From Rhopalosiphum padi (Eukaryota; Arthropoda; Insecta; Hemiptera; Aphididae), in contig NC_083600.1 in NCBI RefSeq assembly GCF_020882245.1, positions 15,996,001 through 16,060,000 of the forward strand: 64,000 nt of DNA, in the 5' to 3' direction. This document shows positions 25,085 to 36,828 of this stretch, one piece after another (the first letter of the stretch is position 1; each line of letters begins with the position of its first letter). The notes under the pieces are model-generated. The model had not been told where the DNA came from and searched no databases. It saw only the letters and a list, made by a program, of their open reading frames with translations. Position numbers and translations under genes: made by a program.

Positions 25085-27211
25085 CTAGAAATTAAAGTCT
25101 TATAATAGTATAATATGATAAGTATTTTTTTTTATATAGAAATAAAAACTATAATTGCTAATATACCTATTATTATATGACATATTCAATATCATATTGT
25201 GGCTAGGTCCTAACTCCTAGGACTTAGGTATATAGTACTATGTACAAGCATACCTAAAGCATCTCAGAAATTTCTTATATTTTATAGCCTATAGGCACTT
25301 GACGCGCAACTATATAGTAGAACAGACGAACAGTATATAAACGGTAAAATTAATTAACCTAAATGATTGTATCATTTAGCTTAAAATTAGTCTAAACATT
25401 TTGAAAATGTCAGCAAATAGAGGGGTTTATAGTTTATACCCTATAGAGATGTAAAATAATAATAAACGCACAACGGTGAAATGTTTCGAGTTCCTAAGAT
25501 TAAGATTTATTGAATTTTATTAAGCTAAAAACGTTACAGAGGAAAGATATTAATTTTTCATTTCAATAATCTATTTTTTCAAATTGTTGAACTAAAATAA
25601 TGTTTAAAAAAAATGTCACCATTGTATTTTAAAATTTTTATAAGAACGGTTTATAACGTTTATGTGGAACTTTGTCGGTACTTACCAATTCAATTTTTTA
25701 GCTTTTTAAAATTAGATCTAAACATTAATATTTTTATATGCTTTCCAATTATTTTAAAAAATACTGGGATTTTTTGTATTCCCCTTTCCATAAGTACTAA
25801 CTAAATCTAATTCCCTAGTAGAAACCGTGTGTGTATAAAGTCAAAGATTGAAGCATTTTTTCCACTCCTAAATATGACGCCAGATACATAAAAAAAACAT
25901 AATATTATAAAACCACTAAAAGTTTTCATCGTTTTGTTCAGAATCTATATTAATTAATTAATTATGTTTTTTAATTTCACAGCTATAATATTAGTAATAA
26001 TAAATATACAATAATAATAAAAATGACCTTTATACACGCGATATATTTAGGAGCTATCTTGTTTTTATAATAACATGAACAAAATAGGTGGTACTTGTTA
26101 TGATATATTTTAATTTTTAATGCAGTATACCTATAAAATGCATATAATATTATTGGTTGTTTTCCTTTCGAATATCGTATCGTAATAAAAGTAGTAACTA
26201 GTGTCTAGTGAAACGTTTACAGTTTTTAAACATCGATATTATTATAACATTTATAATACTAATAGATAATACCTATATTATTATTTATTATATTATAATT
26301 AGCCAGGGTAATTATGGGTATTATATATTGTCCACTAATCCGTCATCTCAAATATGTTAGGTAGGTACCACTAATACGCAATCCTATTAATAATATACCT
26401 ACTATACATTATACCCAAATCCATACGATTTTTTTTTATATGACTGTATGAAGTACCTACATTGGCTACATTATCTATTGCGTTTAAACAAGCGTGCATC
26501 TTTATTATCTTTCACTATTATATTACATAACGTACATTAACACTCGACAAAGGTTAATATACTCATATAGACATACAGTAGGTGGGTACATCGAAAAGTT
26601 TTATCGACTGTGTTATACTGATCGCTTTTATTAGACATTTATCTACCTATACATAATAATATACACTTGTATAATTGGTGTTATGATGGTAAGTAAAATT
26701 CGTATACGCCGCATTCGTTGAATATTAAAATCTAACCGTCAATCGTCACAATAAAATTCAACAAAAACGCTAAGAGTTGGTAATTTATACCTAACCCAAG
26801 TTGAGTCGTCTTGAATCGAGTTCAGCTGTTCGGCTGCAATACGTCACATATTATTTATATAACAAAAGGTTAACCATATAGTATATTATGAACTGATACA
26901 ACGCCAGACGTATATGTAATAACTATTCAAGAAAAACGTTGTCACATACTTTATCCCGTAAAATTCAAATACTCAATAATCATTATAATTTATAGGTACC
27001 TACAGCATATATATATATATAGCTGCGGTATAGTTATAAGCGCACAATGTACAGTAATAATTGTATATTATTTGTGTCATTGGCTGAATAGTAAATAACG
27101 TATAATATAACTAATATAACATTATATTATAGTAAGTACAATATGCAGAAGCAGAATGCACATGCTGACATGCTTAAGTCAATATAAGTTATATTGTCGG
27201 GAAAAACTTAC
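25085..27211 (-). other. GNPDA intron 1, 2.1 kb
   Basis: Lies between the 5' non-coding exon and the first coding exon, which begins at 25084, five bases before the ATG. AT-rich, with scattered TAGGTACC-like words and no recognisable gene or complete transposon. Confidence 0.7.
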
Positions 27212-27300
27212 CGCCGATGGACTATACTCGCACGTCTTGTGGAACTGGCCTCGGACGCAAACAACACAGTCGCCGGTCCGGACGAAACGCGATAAATAAT
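27212..27300 (-). other. 5' non-coding exon of GNPDA (upstream end approximate)
   Basis: On the minus strand a strong donor GGCG|GTAAGTT is at 27212-27206, and the sequence behind it turns CpG-rich, as expected for a first exon. The acceptor it would join is TTCTAG at 25086-25085. The transcription start cannot be read from the sequence. Confidence 0.55.
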
Positions 27301-27800
27301 GTATTATTATTTATTATTGTTATTGCGCGCCGACGGAACACGACGAGAGCGAAAACCACAACAATATAGTATAGCACACTTCGGGCGTGCCGTTCATAAT
27401 ATACGCGTATGCGCGACTGATTATTATATTATATATATTATTACTGCGTGTACGTACGGCGTGCGCGTGGACGTTATAATATTATTATTGTTTTTGTTGT
27501 TGTCGTTGCAACTTGCAAGTGTGGTCTATCGCGACATTGATTACGACAGTGTAACAAGTGTAATAATCATAGTCAACTAATGTAATTAAAAATTAAATCA
27601 CAATGATAATGTTATTTCATAGTACTATGTATACGGTACACTCTATTCGGAATAAATACTGTGTTATATTATTGCACATTACAAAAACAGCAACTTCTGT
27701 ATAAACTGTTACGACGAGCAGCAGCCGGACAACCGCGCGTGTCGTTGTTGGCAAGTTGCGACGATAAGTTCGTTTTCGTATTTTCGGTTTGTATAAATAT
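27213..27800. promoter_or_regulatory. CpG-rich promoter region of GNPDA
   Basis: CpG density rises sharply relative to the flanking AT-rich sequence, with repeated ACGCG, GCGCG and CGACG words. It sits immediately upstream of the GNPDA non-coding exon. No core promoter element is identified with confidence. Confidence 0.45.
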
Positions 27801-27935
27801 TAGATAGGTATTAGATACGGCTATATGGTTATTTGTAGTTATATTAATTATTATTTTGGTATTCTGTTATTTAGTATTTAGTTTAATCGTTGTTGTTCGC
27901 AGTTATCATATTTTTATCTATACCTACTCGTATAC

Positions 27936-28317
27936 GTTGAGTAAGAAAATTGTGGTATTGGAAATGTGGCTGTACCATCGTATCCTAAATATCTGTTGGA
28001 CAGACGTATGCGTACTACAATGCGAATGCAAAAGGAAAAAAAATTACTAAAGACTATAACAACACGGAAATTAGAATACCTGAGTCACATAATGAAAAAT
28101 AACGATAGATATGGATTGCTGCGACTTATACTTCAAGGAAAAATTGAAGGCAAGAGAAGTCCTGGTAGACGAAAGATATCGTGGCTAAAAAATCTCTGGG
28201 ACTGGTTTAGTACAACATCAATTGAACTATTTCGTTCATCGTTAGAAAGAGAAGCAATATTCAATATGATTTCCAACATCCGAAACGGATAGAAACTTCA
28301 AGAAGAAGAAGAAGAAG
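27936..28317 (+). mobile_element. 5'-truncated non-LTR retrotransposon, reverse-transcriptase C-terminal remnant
   Basis: Two frames together encode the end of an endonuclease/reverse-transcriptase polyprotein of the non-LTR (LINE) class: EMWLYHRILNICWTD in one frame to about 28002, then KLEYLSHIM and GKRSPGRRKISWLKNL in another frame to a stop at 28290. A small deletion or frameshift lies between them, so it is a pseudogene. It ends in a (GAA)n tail at 28301-28317. The insertion is flanked by an exact 10-bp duplication ACTCGTATAC (27926-27935 and 28318-28327), so this is a copy inserted already truncated. It lies between the GNPDA promoter and the next CpG-rich block. Confidence 0.9.
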
Positions 28318-28379
28318 ACTCGTATACAGTCATTTTGCATCATAATTATACGTACACTATTAAGTAATATTAGTACTTA

Positions 28380-28960
28380 GTACTAGACGAGTAGACGACG
28401 ACGGCGATGATGTCGAATCGTAACGACGGTGACGGTGACTTAGTTTGCGGGGTGAGTTTATAAAGGAGTTAGAAACGCGGAAATTCGACTTTCCAGGGTT
28501 TGGCTGCGCGTGTGACTCCAACGGACGCAGCCAACGAGTTGCCTGCAGAAGGATTCGCGGACTGCGGAGAGTATCAGGACTGCGGCGCGCGTTGTGGCGC
28601 AGTCCGCTGATTCTCTTTTTTCACCTACTCTCACCGCGGTTACGGTCGCCGCCTCGCCGGTTCAGTAACTACGACTTATATAAGCTCTTCCCGTGTTCTG
28701 GTCGCCGTCGCTTGTCGCCAGATTCGTCATCTTCAATTTTGTCGCGCACTAGCTCCAAAATCGCCGTCAACCGTCGCTCCCGCACGGTCGAGCCAACCGA
28801 GCCGAGCCTTTAGTAATGGTCGACGCATCGTGCTCACTAGTAAACGAGCGGGTGACACTATCGTCGTTCGCTTGCAGGACCCAGTCGCGAGAATGTTGTA
28901 GAAGTGACCAGTGGCCATTAACTATAGCAATATCTCGCACCGAAAACGTCATCTCGTATC
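28380..28960. promoter_or_regulatory. Unassigned CpG-rich block, possible promoter or first exon
   Basis: A sharply bounded CpG-rich stretch in AT-rich surroundings, followed by T-rich sequence. On the plus strand, two ATGs (28407, 28410) open 15 codons to a good donor (GGG|GTGAGT at 28452). Further reading frames on both strands are long mainly because the sequence is GC-rich. The SRPRB start codon lies 2.8 kb to the right, so this could be an alternative upstream exon of that gene or the start of a non-coding RNA. No family is recognised. Confidence 0.35.
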
Positions 28961-31030
28961 CTCCTCCCCATTCCTCGTTTATTGTGTCGTCCTGACCTTT
29001 GTTTTTTTTTATTGGTTTTTTGTTATTTTTTCTTAAAGCTATACTTAAGCAACTTTTTCTGATTTATATACCTATATTTTGTTTTTTGTAATAAGCCACT
29101 TTTGGCAACTTCTGTATTAGCTACTTTGGCAACTTTTTTTCTACTCACTATTTTTTGGACTACAAACTTAATATTCATTGTTTTTTTTTTTGTTCGTCAT
29201 TCTAAAAGCCACTGGCAAATTTTTTTTCTTAAAACATTTTATTATTTTTTGTATTAAATTTTGCGCCACTTTGAGCCACCTGATTTTTTTCCATACATTT
29301 AATTATTTTGAAATTTAAAATGTATTTTTCTGCGTGAATCAATTAGATACGTTTTTTTATATGTAAAAAATGTTAATAAAATGCCCCTGGTCTCTGATTA
29401 TACAAAAAGTTTTTGTTTTCTTATTTTTATATTTTCAAGGATTTAATACTTAAATTATATTAGGTTATTAGGTACTTAATTAATGAAATGATGACTGATA
29501 AAATCGTTAATATATAAAATTTATCTATAAGATTCGTTTTTATATATAGAGTTACATAAACAATAAGCTCATGCCGTTTATGCTCGATGTATTGAATACT
29601 AAATACGTATTAAATTACGTTTCAAAAAATAATTGAAACACCGTATACATTAAAGCATTAAACGCTATGAATTGTAAATACAACATCCAAGGATATGAAG
29701 GAATGAAGGATAGATATATAAACTAGGTATAAGGATAGTAAAGTTATTTGTGTTATGTGGAACATGTATGTTATAATGACCATAAATCATAATTAAACTT
29801 GACACGATTATTGGATTATGATAATTAACTAATTATAAAAAGTGAGATATAAATTTCAAAATATATTTTTATATTTTCTAATTTTGCTACGTAAAACAAA
29901 TAGACCCAATTGGTGGTCATTTTTTAGAATCCTATAACAGTTTTAATTTATAGTCAGCACAGTATTGGATTTTTTTCCAACCAATTTATATCACTTTAAA
30001 TTAAAAAAAGAAAAGAAAACTAAAGGTCGTAGTACTGTATTCACTAATCACCTGACATAAAAATAAAGTGTGAATCAAACGCACAAATGAATATAATACA
30101 TAGTTATACAATTTGGCGATTATTAAAATCAATAGTTTATACAGACTAAAAAATACTTTCTCAGTAACATCGTAGTTTATACCATCCAAATAAGTTTCCA
30201 ATATGAAAGACAGTAAATAGTTGAACTCTTTTTCGCTGTCGACGACCTGTTCGACCTAGCTTATAAGGACATTTCGGTCAGACAGTCGGTTCAAACACAA
30301 TGAAAAAAAAATTCATATCAATAAAAAATAAAATATTATATAAAACACTATGTTTAAATAAAATTGATCATAATAATTAAACAACAAAGAATTTAAAAAA
30401 AAGTAAGTAGGTACATAATCTTATTATTAATAGTTGTAAATATTTTATAAATACATATAATAAATTTACATGATTCAAATTTATTAATTTAAAAAAATGT
30501 TTGTGCTGTATAATCGTTTGTCACATTTTAGATTACTTACACTAGTTACACTATTTACAGATAATTAAACAGCAGCTATCAAAAAAATAAGGTGATATAT
30601 GGCTTGTTTAGTTTAAATAAAGAAAAGGAAACCTTTGGTTAATACAGTTCATGACCTAAAATAAAAATACTACTATAGTGTCTCTAGTATTAAAAACTTT
30701 GATCAGAATACATTGTATGTAATTCTACTTATAAAAACCGTTGTGTTTTTATAAGTGAAAATACACTAAAAAAACATAAATTTTACCAAAAACGTACAAT
30801 GTTATTTTAAAGCTTAAAGATATAAAAAAACGATATTGATAAAAATGTAAACTACATTTTATTAAATATTTCAAAAACCATTGATTAACTATATTTTTTA
30901 TAATATAACTGCATGATAATACAAAATCGGTGTAGTTGAACGTCGTAACTTTCAATGTCCGAGGTAAATACTGCAACCCGTAATTCCATACTTATAATTA
31001 TATACAAGTATTTGTGTCAGTTGTGATAGT
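28961..31030. other. AT-rich spacer upstream of SRPRB
   Basis: Begins with a T-rich segment (28990-29340) holding several loose repeats of AGCCACTTTGGCAACTT, then ordinary AT-rich sequence. No coding region is recognised. Confidence 0.6.
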
Positions 31031-31247
31031 AGACAGTAGACGTATCGGTGACGTGTATATCGTATATGTAGTGTATATTGATAAGGCGATAGTGTACTGA
31101 TATAATAGAAAAATGATTACGTTCATGTGTTGAAAATAATGAAAATTCGTTCTACAGTTGTATTGTTTTTTATTCATTTTACTCGACTGATTTAAAGTTT
31201 GGCGTTCGTTTATTAATAATTATCCCATTACCCCGCGTCCGTCGACC

Positions 31248-32250
31248 ATGTCTTTGACCGTGATCAAAGCTCCATGGAAAGATTATTATCTCTTCAAAGA
31301 GCTGCTGCTGGCTTTGATCGTCGTGCTCTTTACTGTCAGTAAGTTCTGATTTGCAACACAAATCCTACTGGAGCTTAAGTCCAAACTATCAGCGTTCGAT
31401 AATTAATAATAATCGCTTTTTTTTTCTTTTCAGTATTGTTTGTTTTATGGAAAAAAGGTCGCAAGACCAACCGAGATGTACTGATTGTGGGGTTGTGCGA
31501 TTCGGGAAAGACTGCCCTGTTTTCATACTTGTTGTACAATAAGCCAATTCAATCTTTCACGTCCCAAGTGGAAAACATGGGCGAGTTTAAAAGCAAGAAG
31601 GTATGTAAACAGTCGATTGATCATATCACCAATAACAAAACTATTTACGCATTTCTTTTTAGAACTTGTTACGCATAGTTGACATTCCGGGACATGAAAG
31701 AGTATTCACAAAGTATTGGGATGCTTACAAAATGAACTGTAAAGGTGTTATGTTTGTTGTGGATTCAGAAACTGTTCAAACTGACATATGTGATGTGGCC
31801 GAGTAAGTATGAAAAGTAATATGGAATATATGTATGAAATCATTAATAATAATTATTTTTTCAGATTATTATACAGAATTTTAACTGATGCAACAATTCA
31901 GTCCAACAAAAGTAAAATTGTAATACTATGTAATAAACAAGACAAAATGATGGCCAAGGGATCAGAAGTGATCAAGACCTTGCTCGAAAAAGAATTGTAC
32001 GTATTCAATACTGTTATATTCATAGTTACATGCTCATTATGTATTGTATTTTAGGGATACATTGAGGTTAACAAAGTCAAATCAGTTGGAGAGCATCGAC
32101 GGCAAAAAGAATAAGACCCTGTTGGGTAAAAAGAAGAAGAATTTTGAATTTTCGCACTGTCAGATGGCAGTAGAGTTTGCGGAAGTAATTACTTCATCCC
32201 CAGACGTAGTTCTAGAACCAATTAAAGACTGGTTAGAAAATATTCAGTAA
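31248..32250 (+). CDS. SRPRB: Signal recognition particle receptor subunit beta
   Basis: Small membrane-anchored GTPase of the ER that holds the SRP receptor alpha subunit at the membrane for co-translational targeting. Exons: 31248-31338, 31434-31600, 31663-31802, 31865-31996, 32055-32250; 241 aa (human about 271, with a longer N-terminus). A single N-terminal membrane segment (ELLLALIVVLFTVILFVLW, residues 18-36) is followed by basic residues. The GTPase motifs are in order: P-loop GLCDSGKT (50-57), DIPGHE (93-98), and the guanine-specificity motif NKQD (156-159). The near-terminal GKKKKNFEFSHC matches the family's GKKGKEFEFSQL. All introns are short (60-95 bp) and GT-AG with consistent phase. 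The ATG at 31248 has a good context (GTCGACC before it). Confidence 0.97.
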
Positions 32251-35200
32251 AGATATTATATTGTGCTACAAACTTACAACTATATATTAATGTTTTCCAT
32301 TTTTAAAACCGTTTTTGAACTTAAAAAGCTAAAATAACTTTTTAGTTATATACACTGTTTTTTTTTCTATAATCTTTATACATACTTATAATTTTATTTT
32401 TATTGTTAATTCAAGAGATAAAAAAAGACTTCTTACTTGTATAGGCTAATCTATTATTATTTCTGATGTTTTATTTGTTGTAAGTTGTCTTCATGTATAA
32501 TACAGTATTTTATTTTTTATTTTTGATCAAGTATATGTATTTATTTGTAATTTAGTTGTATAAATCTTTTATGGTTGTTTTAGTCTGTATTTAGAGTAAT
32601 TATTTAACTCTAAACTTTCAATTTTGTAATTAATGACGTATAAAAATTATGCATAAAATGTATGAATCTCAATACCGTAGAGTACAACATCTGTGGCTAT
32701 GGCCATGTGGCATTACAACAGTACTATTTTTATGAATATTGCAAACAATGTTGGAATTTATTACATTGCTGGGCATAGCATGTTTAGTTGAATATAACTA
32801 GTTGAGTAAAAATTAAAATGTTAAGTCATGAACACATATTTACCTTGATAGATGATAAATTGCAGTCTATTGCACTGAGGGTATGGGCAAATTAAGAATT
32901 TTTAGTTATTGTTTATGTTCAATGTATTATCTGTTTGGTATAGCACATGTTAAAAGCAGCAATCAGGTTGCAATTATAAATGGTTTAATGAGTACCTATT
33001 GGTATAAAATAAAATAACACATTTTCGACAGCTAAAATTCATTATTGCCCCAATAATAATATTTTATTATGTTTAATAAAACACAATAAATTGATAGAAA
33101 AAAAAAAAAAACTTTAAAAGAGTAGTGTCCAAACATGTCAATAGCTTGTTTAAGCTAATTTAAAAACTGTATCTTTCTTAGTTATTAATATACCAACATT
33201 TTTCTAGCATTAATATTTTTTTAAATTATAAATTAAACATTATGTAAAGACAAAGTTGTCACTACGGTTTTTGTGGTGGGCAATATGGACAATTTTGTAA
33301 CTTTAAAAAAATAAAAACATTGTTTTATCTTTTTGTTTAAAATTGTTTTTGATTACAAATTAATTAATTAACTTAATTTAAGTAAACAATTTTTAAGTTT
33401 TCATAAAAATAAAATCCTAGAGTGTGACACTATATTTAACTTTAGGGTGGCCATTTTGGACACCTTTCCCTACTTATAATAAAACACAATTAAAAACAAT
33501 AATTTATGATAGGTGTTTTTTGAAGAATTTAAATAAATAATATAGTAACTTATGGCGTATGCTTGTATTTGATCGTTCAAAGCGGATGAACCCGTCTATA
33601 TGAAAATAAGTTTATAACTTTCATAAAAGTGATTTGCTAACTTCTCAAACAGTTTTTATCGGAATCAATGAGATTTTGCAATAAAATACCAATTACCCGA
33701 TTATTATAGATATCATCCTTTCGCTTATTGTTATGAAATAATGCTTGTTCTTCTTTCATAAATTGTAATTACTTGAAGTTTAAGTGAAAATTGCAATATA
33801 AAGTATAATATTATTAATATTTATATACACCTATACTATACAGTATACGGCTATACATAAACATTTGCGTCATTTAGGAGGGAAGAGGGTAAATGATGCA
33901 TAGATTTCTTTACCATATGTGCCTATTAATGAGATGTTTGATATTGATCACGAAAAAAAGTTCAAATAAAATCATGTATTCATTATGTATTATATTATTA
34001 TGTAATCATAATATAATATAATCAATATTATGGCATAGGTATTAGCTATCCCTATGCACTTTGTTACGCATAAAAAAATGCATCCATGTAAATTTGATTG
34101 CCTAATGTTAACATTTAGCGTAACGCTAGAGGATAAATAATATATTTGATTTCCTGATTTAATGTATAGATGACGTTTTTAACATAATATTAACTTTATA
34201 TAGCTGTACCGGCTAGCTTTGTATTTTTTTGACCATTTAACAACCGAATTTCAGCTTTTTTAAATTAAATTTGATTTCCTTTTTATTCTGGTCTCTGGAT
34301 CATAAACCAACAACTCATATATCTAAAGTTTTAATAGCGTGAACTAAAAACAACGAAAAAGTTTTGTACTGTTATACTACATCAACTATTCACTAAAATA
34401 ATAATTTTTAATATAAAACTCGATTTTTAATTAACTTATAGAATCAAAAATAGGTCTAAAACTTGTTCCGGGACGTACCCTTTTATTTAAAAAAAAATTT
34501 AAGATAATTTGATGATTTCCATTTTCACATTTATATATATATAGGTATAGACAGATTTTTAAAATGAGTAATGAGTATGTAAAACATTCATATTTAAAAA
34601 TTTAAAATACTCATAACTCGCCAAGAAAACAAAATACCGTGAAAAATTGAAAAGAAAACACAGATAATATTCCTATCTTTAAGTTTGATAATAGATCATT
34701 TTACTCTAATATTTAAGCTAAACACACAAAAATTAGTTCTACTGAAAGAAAATTTGCCAAGTTCTACGTTTTTAAGACGGAGACCACACATGTAGAGGGG
34801 GGGGGGGTCCTCTTAATACAATTTTATTTCCTGAAAAAAAAAAAAACCGAGAAAGTGAGTATAGTTTGAGTAATATAGAGCTCAAGTCCAATATGGTTAA
34901 ATCCTTATTTTTAAAACTTATACTTCTACGTGGCTTTAATGCATAACGTGTCAATACTCCTGTATGCATTTATTTTAAACTTAAAATAAAATGTGTTTGG
35001 TAGATTATTTCTTCAAAAGATTCTATGAAAAATTTCAGAATTTATTTATTTTTATAAATTTTATGAATTTTTAATCATTTTAATAATTAATAAATGACAG
35101 ATTAACTGGTCTCATTTACAGGCAAATCAGTAATCTGTTGCACCGAAAAAAAAATAGAACACTATACACATTACACATTACAAAATGATATTTTAAAAAT

Positions 35201-35460
35201 AATTTTAAGATATTTTTTATTTTGTACCATTGACGCTGTCTTACGGTAAGGCAGCGTTGATTTAAAAGTTAATAAAAATAAATAATTTAATATTGTGTAT
35301 ATATATTCATGTAATTTAATATTATTAAATAATAATATAGTATTTAAAATATAATGTTTTCAGCAAGATTTAAATCAACCCACCGTTATACTTTAATAGT
35401 AATTATAAATTATTTTGAAATCAATATCAAAAACATATTATAAAAATATACTTAGTGATA
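32251..35460. other. SRPRB 3' UTR and gene-poor spacer
   Basis: The first part is probably 3' UTR. The rest is AT-rich without a supported gene. It includes an 11-base G run near 34797-34807 and an (ATA)-type run near 34537. The reading frames here are short and low-complexity. Confidence 0.6.
33008..33013 (+). terminator. SRPRB: Polyadenylation signal AATAAA, candidate for SRPRB
   Basis: A clear AATAAA downstream of the stop on the plus strand, about 760 nt after it. Other AT-rich variants occur earlier, so the assignment is weak. Confidence 0.3.
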
Positions 35461-35462
35461 AA

Positions 35463-36260
35463 GGCTGAAAGACTGTGACTGTCTCTGCTCAGAACTGTTA
35501 ATTCTTTCAGAATTATTTTATATCATTATATTCAGATTAACCACATCCATTACAGTGATTCACTCAATACCTTATGTACGGGAGAGCGCGCGGTATTCAC
35601 TTGCCCACTTTTTAGTTTATGAACGGAGTGATGAATGTATTGATTTTACAATGATGTGTGTTTTTTATTTTTTTTATTTGTATCACATTTTGGAGTAGTA
35701 ATACTAGTAATAGTGTTTTGATGTTTGACTTCAGCCCCGTTTTGAAAAGGAAAATAAATCTAATTAGTACTTTGAGAGGGGTCAAAAGTATAAAATTTTC
35801 AGTAGTTTTTAAAAGCGTCAGGAACTCAAGGAAAAACCCTAAAAAAGTAACGGAAAAACGGACATTTTTACGCATATTCAGTTTTTGACAAAATCGATTT
35901 TTTTTTTATTTTGCTGTAACTCAAAAACGAATCATTGTAAATACTTGAATTTTTCACCAAATATTTATATTAGTGTTATCTATTTACGATTAAATTTTCA
36001 AAATATTTTGACTTTTTTTAACTGTTTTAGATAATTGAAATTTTTGATTTTTCTAAGTTTTTTTTATAATTTAAACATATAGGTAATAATGTTATATATT
36101 TTAGACTGACAAATCATCTCCGTTCAGAATCGTTTTTCGTATACAATTATGATACCTGTCATTGCATTCAAATTTAACACATCCATTATAGTGACTTACT
36201 CTCCAACTCTACTATACAGCAGAGCAATATCCACTTGCTCACCCTTTTTTGTTCATTGAT
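35463..36260. repeat. Interspersed repeat with two direct copies about 640 bp apart
   Basis: Copy A (about 35463-35620) and copy B (about 36103-36260) share the order CTCMGAAYNGTT, then ACATCCATTAYAGTGA, then a TACTCWMMAAYNC segment, AGAGC, and TTCACTTGCC/TCCACTTGCTCAC. Between them lies AT-rich sequence whose both-strand frames of 76-87 codons (35612-35888) are typical repeat shadows. The CTCCG(T/C)TCAGAATCGTTTTTC core also occurs in GNPDA intron 5. No coding domain or terminal inverted repeat is seen. Confidence 0.6.
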
Positions 36261-36299
36261 TTTTCTTTTCTTTTTCAACACGTTTACAAAGAATAATAT

Positions 36300-36749
36300 C
36301 ATATAATAATATGTTTTATTATAGTAATAAATTCAGACAATAAAAGAAACAAAATAAATAACTATCTACCTAAATTGTATACACACACTATTACATGGTA
36401 CAACACACAGGATTACAAAATACTTCGTATATAATAATAATATATTATATAATATGTCTGTACGAACGTTTATTTATAATATAATTATTATAAATGTACA
36501 TAATTACTGTACATTAATCGATGACACCATTTAGCTAATAAAAAGGAAAATTGTACAACGGCGATTTTAACTTTCCGATGAATTCCGTTCAAACAATTAT
36601 TTTCCAGTTTAATTATTATTATTATTATTTTTTTTTGTACACAATATTATAACAATCTGTCTGAGAAATCGCTCGTTAAAATTTTACAATACAAAAAAAT
36701 ATATCGTAGGTATCTACATAAAATAATAATCATAGTAATAATAATAATC

Positions 36750-36828
<79 letters not shown>

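Noticed and set aside
28445..28813. 122-codon plus-strand frame, Arg/Ser-rich
   Set aside because: It has no ATG at its start, and Arg-rich content with long frames on both strands is what CpG-rich DNA gives by chance.
35612..35888. Frames of 87 and 76 codons on opposite strands
   Set aside because: Both lie in AT-rich repeat sequence between two direct repeat copies and are low-complexity mirror images.
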